NCBI GenBank assembly: GCA_026692865.1
Contig: JAPLNI010000025.1
Location: 62,001 to 126,000, forward strand
Direction of reading: 5' to 3'
DNA: 64,000 nucleotides
Source: Planctomycetota bacterium
Lineage (GTDB): Bacteria > Planctomycetota > Planctomycetia > Pirellulales > Pirellulaceae
Below the pieces are notes generated by a model. That model saw nothing but the letters and a program-made list of their open reading frames with translations. It was not told where the DNA came from and searched no databases. Each line of letters starts with the position of its first letter. Position 1 is the first letter of the stretch. Shown piece by piece: positions 53,758 to 62,477 of this stretch. The position numbers and the translations under genes were made by a program.

Positions 53758-55094
53758 CGTGCGACAGTATTCCGCGTTCGGTCAAGACCGAGTGGCATAA
53801 GCACCGAATGAGCCCCAGCCGGTGCGTCAAACCGAAGCGTTTCGCCTCGATGCCCCAGCAATGTTTCAATCGCATCCGTTTTAGGGATCGTTACAATTCC
53901 CCCTTCGCTGATTGTAAAACCGCGTTGTCGATCTTTTTCGAGATCGTATCCAATCTCAAAGCCAGCAGGAATCCGAACCCCTTTGTCGATGATGGTTCGT
54001 CGAATCTTGCAGTGCCGACCGATGTCGACACCTTCGAATAGGATGCTGTCTTCAACATGCGCGTAGCTATTCACTCGCACCTGAGGACCAATGACGCTGC
54101 GCTCGACGCGGCCACCACTAATAATCGTTCCGCTACAAACGAGCGAATCTAAAGCGACGCCCATTCGTTCACGGTCGCCGCTGCTCCGACTGCCGAACAC
54201 AAACTTGGGAGGTGGAAGATTGGCTTGATAGGTTCGAATTGGCCAAGAAGAATCGTACAAATTCAGTAGCGGATCGATCGCAATCAAATCCATGTTTGCT
54301 TCGAAGTATGCATCTAATGTCCCGACATCTCGCCAGTAAGAATCCTGTTTGCGATTCTCGTCACGGAACTGGAATGCATACACTTGGTCCTTACTAATAA
54401 TGGAAGGAATGATGTTCTTTCCAAAGTCATGGTTGCTGGTTGGATTATTTGCATCAATACAGAGTTGTTCCAACAAGAAACGTGTCGAAAAAACATAGAT
54501 CCCCATCGATGCCAAGCAATGATTCGGATCGCCTGGGATGTGCTTGGGATGAGCAGGCTTCTCATCGAATCCGACCACACGTTGGTTTTCATCGACCGCC
54601 ATCACGCCGAACTGGGTTGCTTCTTCTGGAGAGACTCGCAAAGCACCAATCGTCAAATCCGCGTTCATTCGGCAATGGTACTCGATCATCGCCCGATAAT
54701 TCATCTTATAGATGTGGTCACCCGCCAAGATGACGATGTAATTAGGGCGTTGCTTTTCAATTTCGTAGATATTTTGATAAACCGCGTCAGCTGTCCCCTG
54801 ATACCACTGCTCATCGATTCGCTGTTGGGGCGGGATGTTGTCGATGTATTCATTCAGCTCGCGACAAAAGTATCCCTGCCATCCAAGGTTGATGTGGCGA
54901 TCCAGGCTTGTGGCTTTGTACTGCGTCAAAACCATCATCTTGCGGAAACCACTGTTGAGGCAGTTCGACAGCACAAAATCTATGATTCGATAATTCCCGC
55001 CAAACGGGACCGCAGGCTTGGCTCGATCTCGAGTAAGTGGCTCCAGACGAGTCCCTTTTCCACCAGCTAATATTACGGCTAACGTGTCGTTCAT
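53754..55094 (-). CDS. glgC: Glucose-1-phosphate adenylyltransferase (ADP-glucose pyrophosphorylase)
   Basis: This enzyme makes ADP-glucose, the donor for glycogen synthesis. The 446-residue protein begins MNDTLAVILAGGKGTRLEPLT (GGxGxRL nucleotide loop), RAKPAVPFGGNYRIIDFVLSN, WYQGTADAVYQN, VILAGDHIYKMNYRAMIEYH, VVGFDEKPAHPKHIPGDP and the left-handed beta-helix domain from about 300 with DSWPIRTYQANLPPPKFVF. ATG 55094 starts the conserved fold; an upstream frame to 55142 adds a non-conserved stretch. It overlaps the downstream GGDEF gene by 4 nt. Other glycogen genes (glgA, glgB) are not in the window. Confidence 0.95.
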   Translation of the reverse strand: MNDTLAVILAGGKGTRLEPLTRDRAKPAVPFGGNYRIIDFVLSNCLNSGFRKMMVLTQYKATSLDRHINLGWQGYFCRELNEYIDNIPPQQRIDEQWYQGTADAVYQNIYEIEKQRPNYIVILAGDHIYKMNYRAMIEYHCRMNADLTIGALRVSPEEATQFGVMAVDENQRVVGFDEKPAHPKHIPGDPNHCLASMGIYVFSTRFLLEQLCIDANNPTSNHDFGKNIIPSIISKDQVYAFQFRDENRKQDSYWRDVGTLDAYFEANMDLIAIDPLLNLYDSSWPIRTYQANLPPPKFVFGSRSSGDRERMGVALDSLVCSGTIISGGRVERSVIGPQVRVNSYAHVEDSILFEGVDIGRHCKIRRTIIDKGVRIPAGFEIGYDLEKDRQRGFTISEGGIVTIPKTDAIETLLGHRGETLRFDAPAGAHSVLMPLGLDRTRNTVAR

Positions 55095-55190
55095 CTTGAA
55101 CCGCTCAACTCTAAGTAGTTGTAAGTTTCTCCTCACCTCCAACCTATCTTAGCATTTTTTTCCAGACCGGTCATCGTCATTTTGAAAGCT

Positions 55191-58100
55191 TTAATTTCGC
55201 GAAAGCGGTGTGATCTTCATTCGGAGCTCCTCATCGGCTCGCTTGACGACGATCTCTGTTTCCGAGCCCACTTTAAGACCTTCGATCGCGTAAGTGTAGT
55301 CGTAGATATTTTCAATCTTTCGACCTGATAACTCCACGATTATATCCTTGGCACGAACCCCGGCCGCCGCAGCCGGTCCCTTCTCAGCCACTCCCGAAAG
55401 AAGGACTCCTTTGATATCTCCCTGAATGTAGTCGGGAATCGTACCCAAGTAGGCAGTCATCGCTGCACGTGTCCCTTGGTTTTCGGGTGCTTCCTGCGAG
55501 ACAAACGGTGGAGCTCCTTCCGTTGTTACCAAGCTTTTCGCGATCAAGCCCATGAGTTTCGCCGTCAACGCTGCCCCTTCATAGTTAAGCAGTTCTGGCG
55601 TGTCTCGCGGTGTGTGATACTCGCTGTGTTGACCTGTGAAGGCCGAAAGAATAGGAACTCCTTTCAAGAAAAATGTGCTCGCATCAGTTGGAAGATAACT
55701 GTCGCTCTGAAGAGAAACATCCAAGCCGACTACCGCATTACGTCGCTCGATTTCCTGGGCCCATACCGTCGACGATCCAGTCCCTTGTAACGCTAACTTC
55801 TCACGCAACCGTCCAACCATATCCAAGTTCAAACACGCGATAACACCCGGATAAAGTGTTGCCGTAGGCGTTGCTGCAGGCGGTACAGAAGAAGTCTTCG
55901 CTTGATCGTTTGTAAGCGATGGGTCGAGCTTGGACGAGTTCGTTACAAAATGATCTGCGTAGTAGCTCGACCCGATCAAGCCCAACTCCTCACCGGACCA
56001 AGCTGCAAATACCACATCGTGCTTTAAATCGAGCGTTCCTGCATTTTTCTGAAGAGTCATGTACTGAGCAATCTCCAGCATTGCAGCGACACCAGACGCA
56101 TTGTCGTCCGCACCGCGGTGAGCTTGCCCACGTTCCTCATCGCGAGCCAACGAGTTCCCACCGCCGCCGGTCCCCAAGTGATCGATGTGCGCTCCCACAA
56201 TCAAGACCGACTTGCTTGGTTCTGCTCCTGCCATCAAACGGCCGAGCACATTCCGCCCTTCTTTTTTGATTTGATCGATATCGATAGTAGTTTCAATACG
56301 CACCTTTGGAAGAGGAATGCCCATCATGAGCTCTCCTTTGTCGAGTTCATTTTGTATCGCTAACAAGTCTTCGTCGACAGTTTTCAACCACTCGATCGCG
56401 GTCGCATCGTCAACGCTGATTGCACCGAGACTGCTTCCCGAAAGAGCCCCATCGGTCTGTAGCGGAACAAGCTGTTGACGAACTTGACTCGCCGGCCCAC
56501 TCACGACGATCAGCCCTACCGCGCCACGTTCGCGAGCCACCATCGCCTTGCGTCGTAGCGATCCATATCGAGCCAAATGCTGTCGGCGTTCGGGTGAAAC
56601 GTTTGCAGGAAGTTGCCTAAAAACCAAGACCCATTTTCCTTCGACATCTAGATGCACGTACGAGTCATACTCGGAATGCTCACCATCCTTGGGAGCCACC
56701 AGTCCATAACCGGCGAACACAACATCTGTCTCCGGAATTGCACCCACTCGCGAAAACGAAATCGGTCGCCATTGCTCGTCAAGCTTTGCTGCAACTCCAT
56801 TGATCTTCAGTGCGTTATCAGGCCCCAAATCAATTCCGGCAGTAAAGGGAAATGGCTGAAAGAAAGATTTTTCCTCTGAGCCGTAGGCGCTAGCCTCGAG
56901 TTGTATTTTTGGGACTAACGTCTTGTCAGAAAGGTCGCCCTTGGCAACCGCCGTCGGCCCACCGTTGCTTGCCTCAGGCACGAGCCCCAGCGATTCCATG
57001 TAAGCCGCAACATATGCAGTCGCCAACTTTTCGCCATCAGTCCCTGTCAAACGCCCGCCCAGTTCAGGCCTACAAAGGTAGTCGACGTGCCGTCCTACAT
57101 CCGCTGCGGAAAAATCTTTGGACGAAGTCGACTGGTTCGCCATCGCGATATTTCGAGCTTCCGCATCGGAACTCGCTGTAACCGGTGCCCTTGGTAAAAG
57201 CCCAAGTCCTTTTCTAACAGCCGCGTCATCCCACTGAGCAATAAAGATCTGCGACTTCTTATCTGCAGTACGTGTCGAAGTCCAAGTGAGAGACTTTCCA
57301 TCAGGAGTGAAAACTGGTAACCCATCAAAGCCATCGGTTGTTGTAATCCGAACGGGCTCTTTGCTACCAAGGGAGTCCACAGCGTAGAGTTCAAAGTTTG
57401 CAAAGCCATGCACATTCGTCGCAAAAATCACGTAGTCACCGCTTGGATGAAAGAATGGAGCCCAGCTCATCGCCCCCAAATGCGTCAAAGCCTTTGCTTC
57501 GGTTCCATCCAGGTTGGCTGTAAAAATCTCGGCCCGTGCTCCATCTTCGGAAAATCGACGCCAGCACAACTTCTTTCCATCTGGCGAAAAGAATGGTCCT
57601 CCATCATAGCCCACAACATCGGTGATTCGCTTCAGTTCGGAACCGTCGGACTTCATCACGTAGATGTCCATTGCGGACGCCGGATCGGTCTCAAACAACT
57701 TCTTCTCCGCCTCTGAAAGCTCGCCAGAATAGGCTCGACGATTCGATGCGAACGCAATCATCGTCCCATCAGGGGAATAACTTCCTTCAGCGTCATATCC
57801 CAACTCACTAGTTAGTTGCTTATAGGATTTGCTGTTCCGATCAAACTCAACAAGGTCGTAGGTCTGATCGTAGTCCCATGAATATCGGCGAGTTTGACCC
57901 GATGCTCGAAAATCGATTTCAGCTTTTTGTTTATCGAGCGCTAGTGGATCGTACTGAGTCGAAGCGAAGAGCACACGCTGATTGTCTGAATGGACCCAAG
58001 CACAGGTCGTCTTACCAAAGCCTGGCGAGATTCGTTCCACATCGCCCGTTTCGCGATCCATTAAGTAGATCTGATAGAACGGATTGGATGGGTCGCGTTC

Positions 58101-58301
58101 GCTTTGAAAGACCATCGTCTTTCCATCGGCGCTAAAGTACCCCTCACCGGCCCGAAGACCATCAAACGTCAGTTGGCGAACCTTTGAAAGGAATTGAGAT
58201 TCATTTGCAACCGGCGTGTCTTGAGCAACGCTGATGGACTGAAACAAGGCGGCTTGCAACAACAGAATCGCAAATACCACACTAGGAGATTGGCTCATCA
58301 T
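55191..58301 (-). CDS. Exported M28-family peptidase with TolB-like propeller, PA and PDZ domains
   Basis: A 1036-residue exported protein. After the signal peptide (MMSQSPSVVFAILLLQAALFQSISVAQ) comes a TolB-like WD40 beta-propeller (about 40-370; repeated SPDGKxxxF motifs), then an M28 metallopeptidase with a PA domain inserted (about 510-650). Zinc-site candidates are GAHIDHLG (His about 703), GADDNASGVAAMLEIA, WSGEELGLIG and HSEYHTPRD. A PDZ domain ends the protein (PAAAAGVRAKDIIVELSGRKIENIYDYTYAIEGL). A stretch near residues 468-474 (LEASAYGSE) is encoded by REP-like DNA. A periplasmic aminopeptidase role fits. Confidence 0.9.
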   Translation of the reverse strand: MMSQSPSVVFAILLLQAALFQSISVAQDTPVANESQFLSKVRQLTFDGLRAGEGYFSADGKTMVFQSERDPSNPFYQIYLMDRETGDVERISPGFGKTTCAWVHSDNQRVLFASTQYDPLALDKQKAEIDFRASGQTRRYSWDYDQTYDLVEFDRNSKSYKQLTSELGYDAEGSYSPDGTMIAFASNRRAYSGELSEAEKKLFETDPASAMDIYVMKSDGSELKRITDVVGYDGGPFFSPDGKKLCWRRFSEDGARAEIFTANLDGTEAKALTHLGAMSWAPFFHPSGDYVIFATNVHGFANFELYAVDSLGSKEPVRITTTDGFDGLPVFTPDGKSLTWTSTRTADKKSQIFIAQWDDAAVRKGLGLLPRAPVTASSDAEARNIAMANQSTSSKDFSAADVGRHVDYLCRPELGGRLTGTDGEKLATAYVAAYMESLGLVPEASNGGPTAVAKGDLSDKTLVPKIQLEASAYGSEEKSFFQPFPFTAGIDLGPDNALKINGVAAKLDEQWRPISFSRVGAIPETDVVFAGYGLVAPKDGEHSEYDSYVHLDVEGKWVLVFRQLPANVSPERRQHLARYGSLRRKAMVARERGAVGLIVVSGPASQVRQQLVPLQTDGALSGSSLGAISVDDATAIEWLKTVDEDLLAIQNELDKGELMMGIPLPKVRIETTIDIDQIKKEGRNVLGRLMAGAEPSKSVLIVGAHIDHLGTGGGGNSLARDEERGQAHRGADDNASGVAAMLEIAQYMTLQKNAGTLDLKHDVVFAAWSGEELGLIGSSYYADHFVTNSSKLDPSLTNDQAKTSSVPPAATPTATLYPGVIACLNLDMVGRLREKLALQGTGSSTVWAQEIERRNAVVGLDVSLQSDSYLPTDASTFFLKGVPILSAFTGQHSEYHTPRDTPELLNYEGAALTAKLMGLIAKSLVTTEGAPPFVSQEAPENQGTRAAMTAYLGTIPDYIQGDIKGVLLSGVAEKGPAAAAGVRAKDIIVELSGRKIENIYDYTYAIEGLKVGSETEIVVKRADEELRMKITPLSRN
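56866..56903 (+). repeat. REP-like element inside the M28 peptidase coding sequence (copy f)
   Basis: TGAGCCGTAGGCGCTAGCC at 56877-56895 matches the REP core TGAGCCGATGGCGCTAGCC at 17 of 19 positions. Similarity extends outward: ATTTTTCC on the left and TCGAGTT on the right, as in copy a (TTTTTCC, TCGGGTG). Only the left half of the inverted pair is present. In frame, this DNA encodes about LEASAYGSEEK between the propeller and the peptidase core. Confidence 0.75.
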
Positions 58302-58385
58302 GATCGTTTGTTTTCTTGGGCGGGATGGACTAAAGCAACTCTTCTAATCTAACCGAAATCAAGCCTTTCGGTGCAACAAACACAG

Positions 58386-59900
58386 TTAGTATGCTTTGGC
58401 AAAGTAAGCCATTTGAGCAGCATCTTGTCCAGTGAGAAAGCACTTACCCGGGGTGTTTCCGCCATCGAGCGGGATACAACGAATGGTAACTTTCAACTCA
58501 TCCAAAAGAGGTTTGACTGCATCTTCGGAAGCGAAATGACACTTAGCGAAACCGCCATGGATCGGCGAGTTTTCCTCGCTCTCCGATTTAAAGAAACTTC
58601 GGAAATCTTGTTCGTTCGTGATGGTTACCGTGTTTTCATCACGCATAGCGGTTGCACGCTTTAACAAGTTGTTCTGGATATCGTCGAGAATGGCTCCGAT
58701 CGTCGCGATTAGCTCCACTTGAGGTACCGATTTCGATTCACCCGTATCTCGGCGAGCCATAAAGACCGCTTGGTTAGCGATGTCTTTAGGACCAACTTCC
58801 ACGCGAATCGGCACACCCCGTTTGACGTGATACCATTTCTTTTCACCACCCCGCAGATCCCGATCGTCGATGTCCACACGAATTGTCTGATCATCCAATC
58901 GCTGAAGCATCAACTCGCGTCGCAATTTTTGGCAATACGCAAGCACTTCTGCTCTTTGAGTGTCGTCGCGATAAATGGGCATGATGACAACGTGCGATGG
59001 AGCCAATCGTGGTGGAAGTACGAGTCCATCATCGTCAGCATGAGTCATGATCAACGCACCAATCAGACGAGTCGAAACACCCCATGAAGTTGTCCACGCG
59101 AACTCGGTCTCGCCACTTTGTGATTGGAACTTAATCTCTTGCGCTTTAGAAAAATTCTGACCGAGGAAGTGAGACGTTCCCGCTTGTAATGCCTTGCGAT
59201 CTTGCATCATCGCTTCGATGCAGTACGTGATCACTGCGCCGGGAAACCTCTCGCCTGCGGTTTTCTCACCCTTGATCACAGGAACCGCCATAAAGCGTTC
59301 TGAAAAATCGGCGTAGACCTCCAACATCTTCCGAGTCTCTTCCATCGCCTCTTCGGCGGTCGCATGCGCTGTGTGCCCCTCTTGCCATAAAAATTCTGCA
59401 GTTCGCAAAAATAGGCGTGTTCGCATTTCCCATCGAACGACGTTTGCCCACTGGTTTATCAAGATCGGAAGGTCTCGATAGGATTGAATCCACTTTGCGT
59501 AACATGCACCGATGATTGTCTCGCTTGTCGGACGAACAATCAGTGGTTCTTCAAGCGGACCGGCCGGTCGCAAGCCACCCTTGCCATCGGGCTCCAATCG
59601 ATGATGCGTGACAACAGCGCACTCTTTCGCAAAGCCTTCAACGTGTTGAGCCTCCTTTTCAAGAAAGCTCATCGGAATAAACAGTGGAAAATACGCGTTC
59701 TGATGGCCAGTGTCTTTGAACATCTTGTCCAAGACCCGCTGCATGTTTTCCCACAGCGCATACCCCCATGGCTTGATGACCATACACCCGCGAACAGGCG
59801 AATTCTCGGCGAGATCCGCTCCTTTAATGACTTGCTGATACCACTCAGGATAATCCTGCTGACGAGTTGGAGTGATTGCGGTCTTGGCTGGCTTATTCAT
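58386..59900 (-). CDS. proS: Prolyl-tRNA synthetase (archaeal/eukaryotic type, ProS type 3)
   Basis: A 504-residue class II aminoacyl-tRNA synthetase. Features are AITPTRQQDYPEWYQQVIKGADLAENSPVRGCMVIKPWGYALWENMQRVLD, motif 2 QWANVVRWEMRTRLFLRTAEFLWQEGHTAHATAEEA, GTSHFLGQNFSKAQEIKF, motif 3-type WGVSTRLIGALIMTHADDDGLVLPPRLAP and an anticodon-binding domain ending in CFLTGQDAAQMAYFAKAY. The order without a large insertion domain is that of archaeal/eukaryotic ProRS, which occurs in some bacteria. ATG 59900 is preferred to TTG 59924. It is 84 nt upstream of the M28 peptidase on the same strand. Confidence 0.95.
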   Translation of the reverse strand: MNKPAKTAITPTRQQDYPEWYQQVIKGADLAENSPVRGCMVIKPWGYALWENMQRVLDKMFKDTGHQNAYFPLFIPMSFLEKEAQHVEGFAKECAVVTHHRLEPDGKGGLRPAGPLEEPLIVRPTSETIIGACYAKWIQSYRDLPILINQWANVVRWEMRTRLFLRTAEFLWQEGHTAHATAEEAMEETRKMLEVYADFSERFMAVPVIKGEKTAGERFPGAVITYCIEAMMQDRKALQAGTSHFLGQNFSKAQEIKFQSQSGETEFAWTTSWGVSTRLIGALIMTHADDDGLVLPPRLAPSHVVIMPIYRDDTQRAEVLAYCQKLRRELMLQRLDDQTIRVDIDDRDLRGGEKKWYHVKRGVPIRVEVGPKDIANQAVFMARRDTGESKSVPQVELIATIGAILDDIQNNLLKRATAMRDENTVTITNEQDFRSFFKSESEENSPIHGGFAKCHFASEDAVKPLLDELKVTIRCIPLDGGNTPGKCFLTGQDAAQMAYFAKAY

Positions 59901-60186
59901 GTGCGAAGAAATTACGGTTTTCAAGTGAGAGACTGTAAAATGGTGGCCGGCATTCGTCAGACCATATCTCCCAGTTTACGTTCTCGAACCAATTTCTCCC
60001 AGCCGCCAGCACGGAGGTAACTTTCATGGGTAAGCTCAGTGTGAAGCAAGCAACGGTTGAGAATTTGCTTGAACTTCATTCCACTTTTGCTGTTCGGTGT
60101 TTCCAATTCGGAATGTTGAACAGCCTTAAGGGGGCTGAATGGTCAGATAGCCCTGATATGCGAGGCTTAGCAGCTTCGATACACGC

Positions 60187-60777
60187 TTACTTGCTTTCGG
60201 CGGCAGCCGCGCTTGGAGCTACTGTATTTTGAGATGGTGCGTTGATCGCCCCAAACTTTGGAAGCCTGGGGTTTGGAGTCGTTTGTATCAAAGCTCGACT
60301 TACGACTGTTTGATACGCACCTGAGGAGGTTGCTGGAGCTGTATCCGTGATGGCGATCTGCGGCAGTGGCCCCTCGGGGATGAGTGCCGATATCGCTAAC
60401 TCCATTGACTCGACTCTTGCCGCAGTCGACTGCTCCGATTCACCTCGCTGAACATAGATGGGTGCTTTGCTCTGAGCGGTGAGAGAGAGAACTTCCTGAA
60501 GCTTCAGATTGCCCGCGTCCGTTAACTGATTTGATTCGTTAAAGTAACAGTGCGCAAGCGTATTAAACTCCTGCCATCCATTTGCTTTCATGACTTCAAA
60601 GGGAGCCACCGCGGCAGCGGCGTCTGCGGAACGGAATGGCTGAGGCCATGCCGAGTTTCGCATCCGGTCAGTGTGGCATTCTTGTTTAATCTGCGACCAG
60701 TTCACACAACCGCTGGAAATACCAACTACCGTGACTAATCCGAAAGAAATTCCGCGCTGAAACGATAGCTTTTCCAT
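60187..60777 (-). CDS. Lipoprotein of unknown function
   Basis: A 196-residue protein starting MEKLSFQRGISFGLVTVVGISSGC, a signal peptide with lipobox ISSGC, so a lipid-anchored exported protein. The mature part has NWSQIKQECHTDRMRNSAWPQPFRSADAAAA, a helical and then mixed region (EFNTLAHCYFNESNQLTDAGNLKLQEVLSLTAQSKAPIYVQRGE) and an Ala/Pro/Ser-rich tail. No domain is recognised. The family appears to be one of the many small planctomycete lipoproteins. ATG 60777 is preferred to 60804. It lies 345 nt downstream of the PQQ propeller gene. Confidence 0.68.
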   Translation of the reverse strand: MEKLSFQRGISFGLVTVVGISSGCVNWSQIKQECHTDRMRNSAWPQPFRSADAAAAVAPFEVMKANGWQEFNTLAHCYFNESNQLTDAGNLKLQEVLSLTAQSKAPIYVQRGESEQSTAARVESMELAISALIPEGPLPQIAITDTAPATSSGAYQTVVSRALIQTTPNPRLPKFGAINAPSQNTVAPSAAAAESK

Positions 60778-60934
60778 GGTCGCGATCCTTCGCTGCCAAA
60801 ACAATACAAAAGAGAGACTTTTGATGTATCGTCAAGATTGGTGTCGTTCCCGCGATTCCCACCCGCAAGCGCTCCAAGTCTTCGTGATCGTCAAAGTCAC
60901 TTGCGCATACACGCCCGAGATGGCAGGTGGAGAA

Positions 60935-61022
60935 TTAAGCCGCTGGCGCTTGCCGCGTCGTTGGATATTCCTGCCCAAGCGGGTGGTAAGTCGTTTGAAC
61001 ACGGCTAACGCCAGAGGCTCTA
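60935..61022. repeat. REP/BIME-like inverted repeat, copy e (second subfamily)
   Basis: AAGCCGCTGGCGCTTGCCGCG and its partner CGGCTAACGCCAGAGGCTC enclose a loop (TCGTTGGATATTCCTGCCCAAGCGG...) that resembles copy d, including TTCCTGC and CAAGCG. It occupies the gap between the lipoprotein and PQQ-propeller genes. The rest of 60778-61122 shows nothing more. Confidence 0.78.
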
Positions 61023-61122
61023 TTTGTGGATCATGAGTAATCCGGACTAGCTGTTTAACTGAAAAATTCTTCCCTGGCTTCTTTTAAAAAAGATTTCGTA
61101 CGTCACGTTCTAGCAACTGGCT

Positions 61123-62430
61123 TTATTTGCTTATTCGGTAGAGTATCGGATGAGAACGAATAAGGAGGTCTTCTTCGATGACGGCTAGCGAAGCGTAGGT
61201 TTCACCAAACAGCTCGTTCCTTGCGATTTCGCGATACTTATCTTCGGCCGCGATCACAGTCGTAACCCCGGATTGGCTTGTAAAATAGATTTTTCCTTCC
61301 GAGGAAATCGGGCTGGCAGAGTAAGTACCCGGGATGCGCTGTTGCCAGAGTCGCTCACCGTCGCTTGCGCGAACGCAAGTCGCTACTCCTAATGACGAGA
61401 CACAGAAGATTTTGCCATCGAAGACAATTGGCGAGGAAATCTCGGGGACTTGTCTCCCCTTTTTCCAAACGCCATGAGATTGCGAGACATCGCCACTGCC
61501 GTCGATTCGAATTGCATACATCTCAGGCTTCATAAAACCCGAGCAAACAATTGCGACACTTTGATCCACAATCGGTCTCGGAATTAACGAGTACCCCGTA
61601 CCGATGCTTGCTCGCCACCACTCCGATCCATCCTTGGGATTGTAAGAAATCAACCACTGAGCAGTTGTCGAAAGAATCTGCGTTCGGTCGGATTGTCGTA
61701 CGACCAGTGGCGTTGAGAAGGCTCTCTTAAATGCGGCTTTGTCTGTATTGATTGGGGGCCTGTTTGTCTTCCAACGTGGTTTCCCTGTGGCTGTATCCAG
61801 TGCGATTAAGTACTGCTCGTCGGCTCCGTCACATGGAATGATTAGCATATCGTTAAGCACCGCGGGGGTGGCTCCCGAACCGGTGATATCATCGATAGCC
61901 AGTGTGACGCTCCACAAAGTTTTGTAACTCTTTCTATCGATGCAGTAGGTTCCGAGCGAACCAAAATGGCAATAGACTCGCTCGTCATCCAAGATTGGCG
62001 TTGGCGATGCGTAGGAGTTCTGTGTGTGAATAGGAGCAGGATTTGCGATGGTTGCTAAAGTTAGCTGCTGTAATATCGCACCGGTGTTGCCATCAATCTC
62101 GATTGCAAGAAGCGTAACACTTTCAACGGTTTGAAAATCGAGTGCTCCGTGGGGATTCTCCTCAAGAGTTTCTTCAACGCGATGTTCGATCATGGCAGTT
62201 GTCTCGGCAGATGTTAGCCAAATCCGGTTGCCAGAAACCACCGGCGACGACCAACCGCGTCCGGGGATTGTCGTCTTCCATTTTGGCTTATCAAAGATCC
62301 CGCCCCACGACACAGGAAGATTTTTTGCGAGCGACGATCCATCGCCTCGCGGACCACGAAACTGTGGCCATTCTTCGGCAGTGGCGGCCATGCTTTGCAT
62401 CATCAATGTGCATAGACAAAGCCATCTCAT
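61123..62430 (-). CDS. Exported PQQ-type beta-propeller protein (BamB-like)
   Basis: A 435-residue protein with the signal peptide MRWLCLCTLMMQSMAATA and repeated propeller motifs of the PQQ/WD40-like type: EEWPQFRGPRGDGSSLAKNLPVSWG, PKWKTTIPGRGWSSPVVSGNRIWLTSAETT, YCHFGSLGTYCIDRKSYKTLWSV, LIALDTATGKPRWKTNRP, ISSPIVFDGKIFCVSSLGVATCVRASDGERLWQQRIPGTYSASPISSEGKIYFTSQSG. It is probably periplasmic; such propellers serve in outer-membrane assembly (BamB) or as dehydrogenase domains, and nothing indicates which. ATG 62430 starts the signal peptide; upstream ATGs lack one. It starts 48 nt after the end of the DinG-type helicase gene on the same strand. Confidence 0.85.
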   Translation of the reverse strand: MRWLCLCTLMMQSMAATAEEWPQFRGPRGDGSSLAKNLPVSWGGIFDKPKWKTTIPGRGWSSPVVSGNRIWLTSAETTAMIEHRVEETLEENPHGALDFQTVESVTLLAIEIDGNTGAILQQLTLATIANPAPIHTQNSYASPTPILDDERVYCHFGSLGTYCIDRKSYKTLWSVTLAIDDITGSGATPAVLNDMLIIPCDGADEQYLIALDTATGKPRWKTNRPPINTDKAAFKRAFSTPLVVRQSDRTQILSTTAQWLISYNPKDGSEWWRASIGTGYSLIPRPIVDQSVAIVCSGFMKPEMYAIRIDGSGDVSQSHGVWKKGRQVPEISSPIVFDGKIFCVSSLGVATCVRASDGERLWQQRIPGTYSASPISSEGKIYFTSQSGVTTVIAAEDKYREIARNELFGETYASLAVIEEDLLIRSHPILYRISK

Positions 62431-62477
62431 TAATTGATGTTTTTGAAAGTTCGTGTCAATCGATAAGCATGCTCGCA

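Noticed and set aside
60026-60232. A 68-codon plus-strand frame after proS
   Set aside because: Its 3' end overlaps the lipoprotein gene on the other strand, and its composition and lack of similarity do not support a gene.
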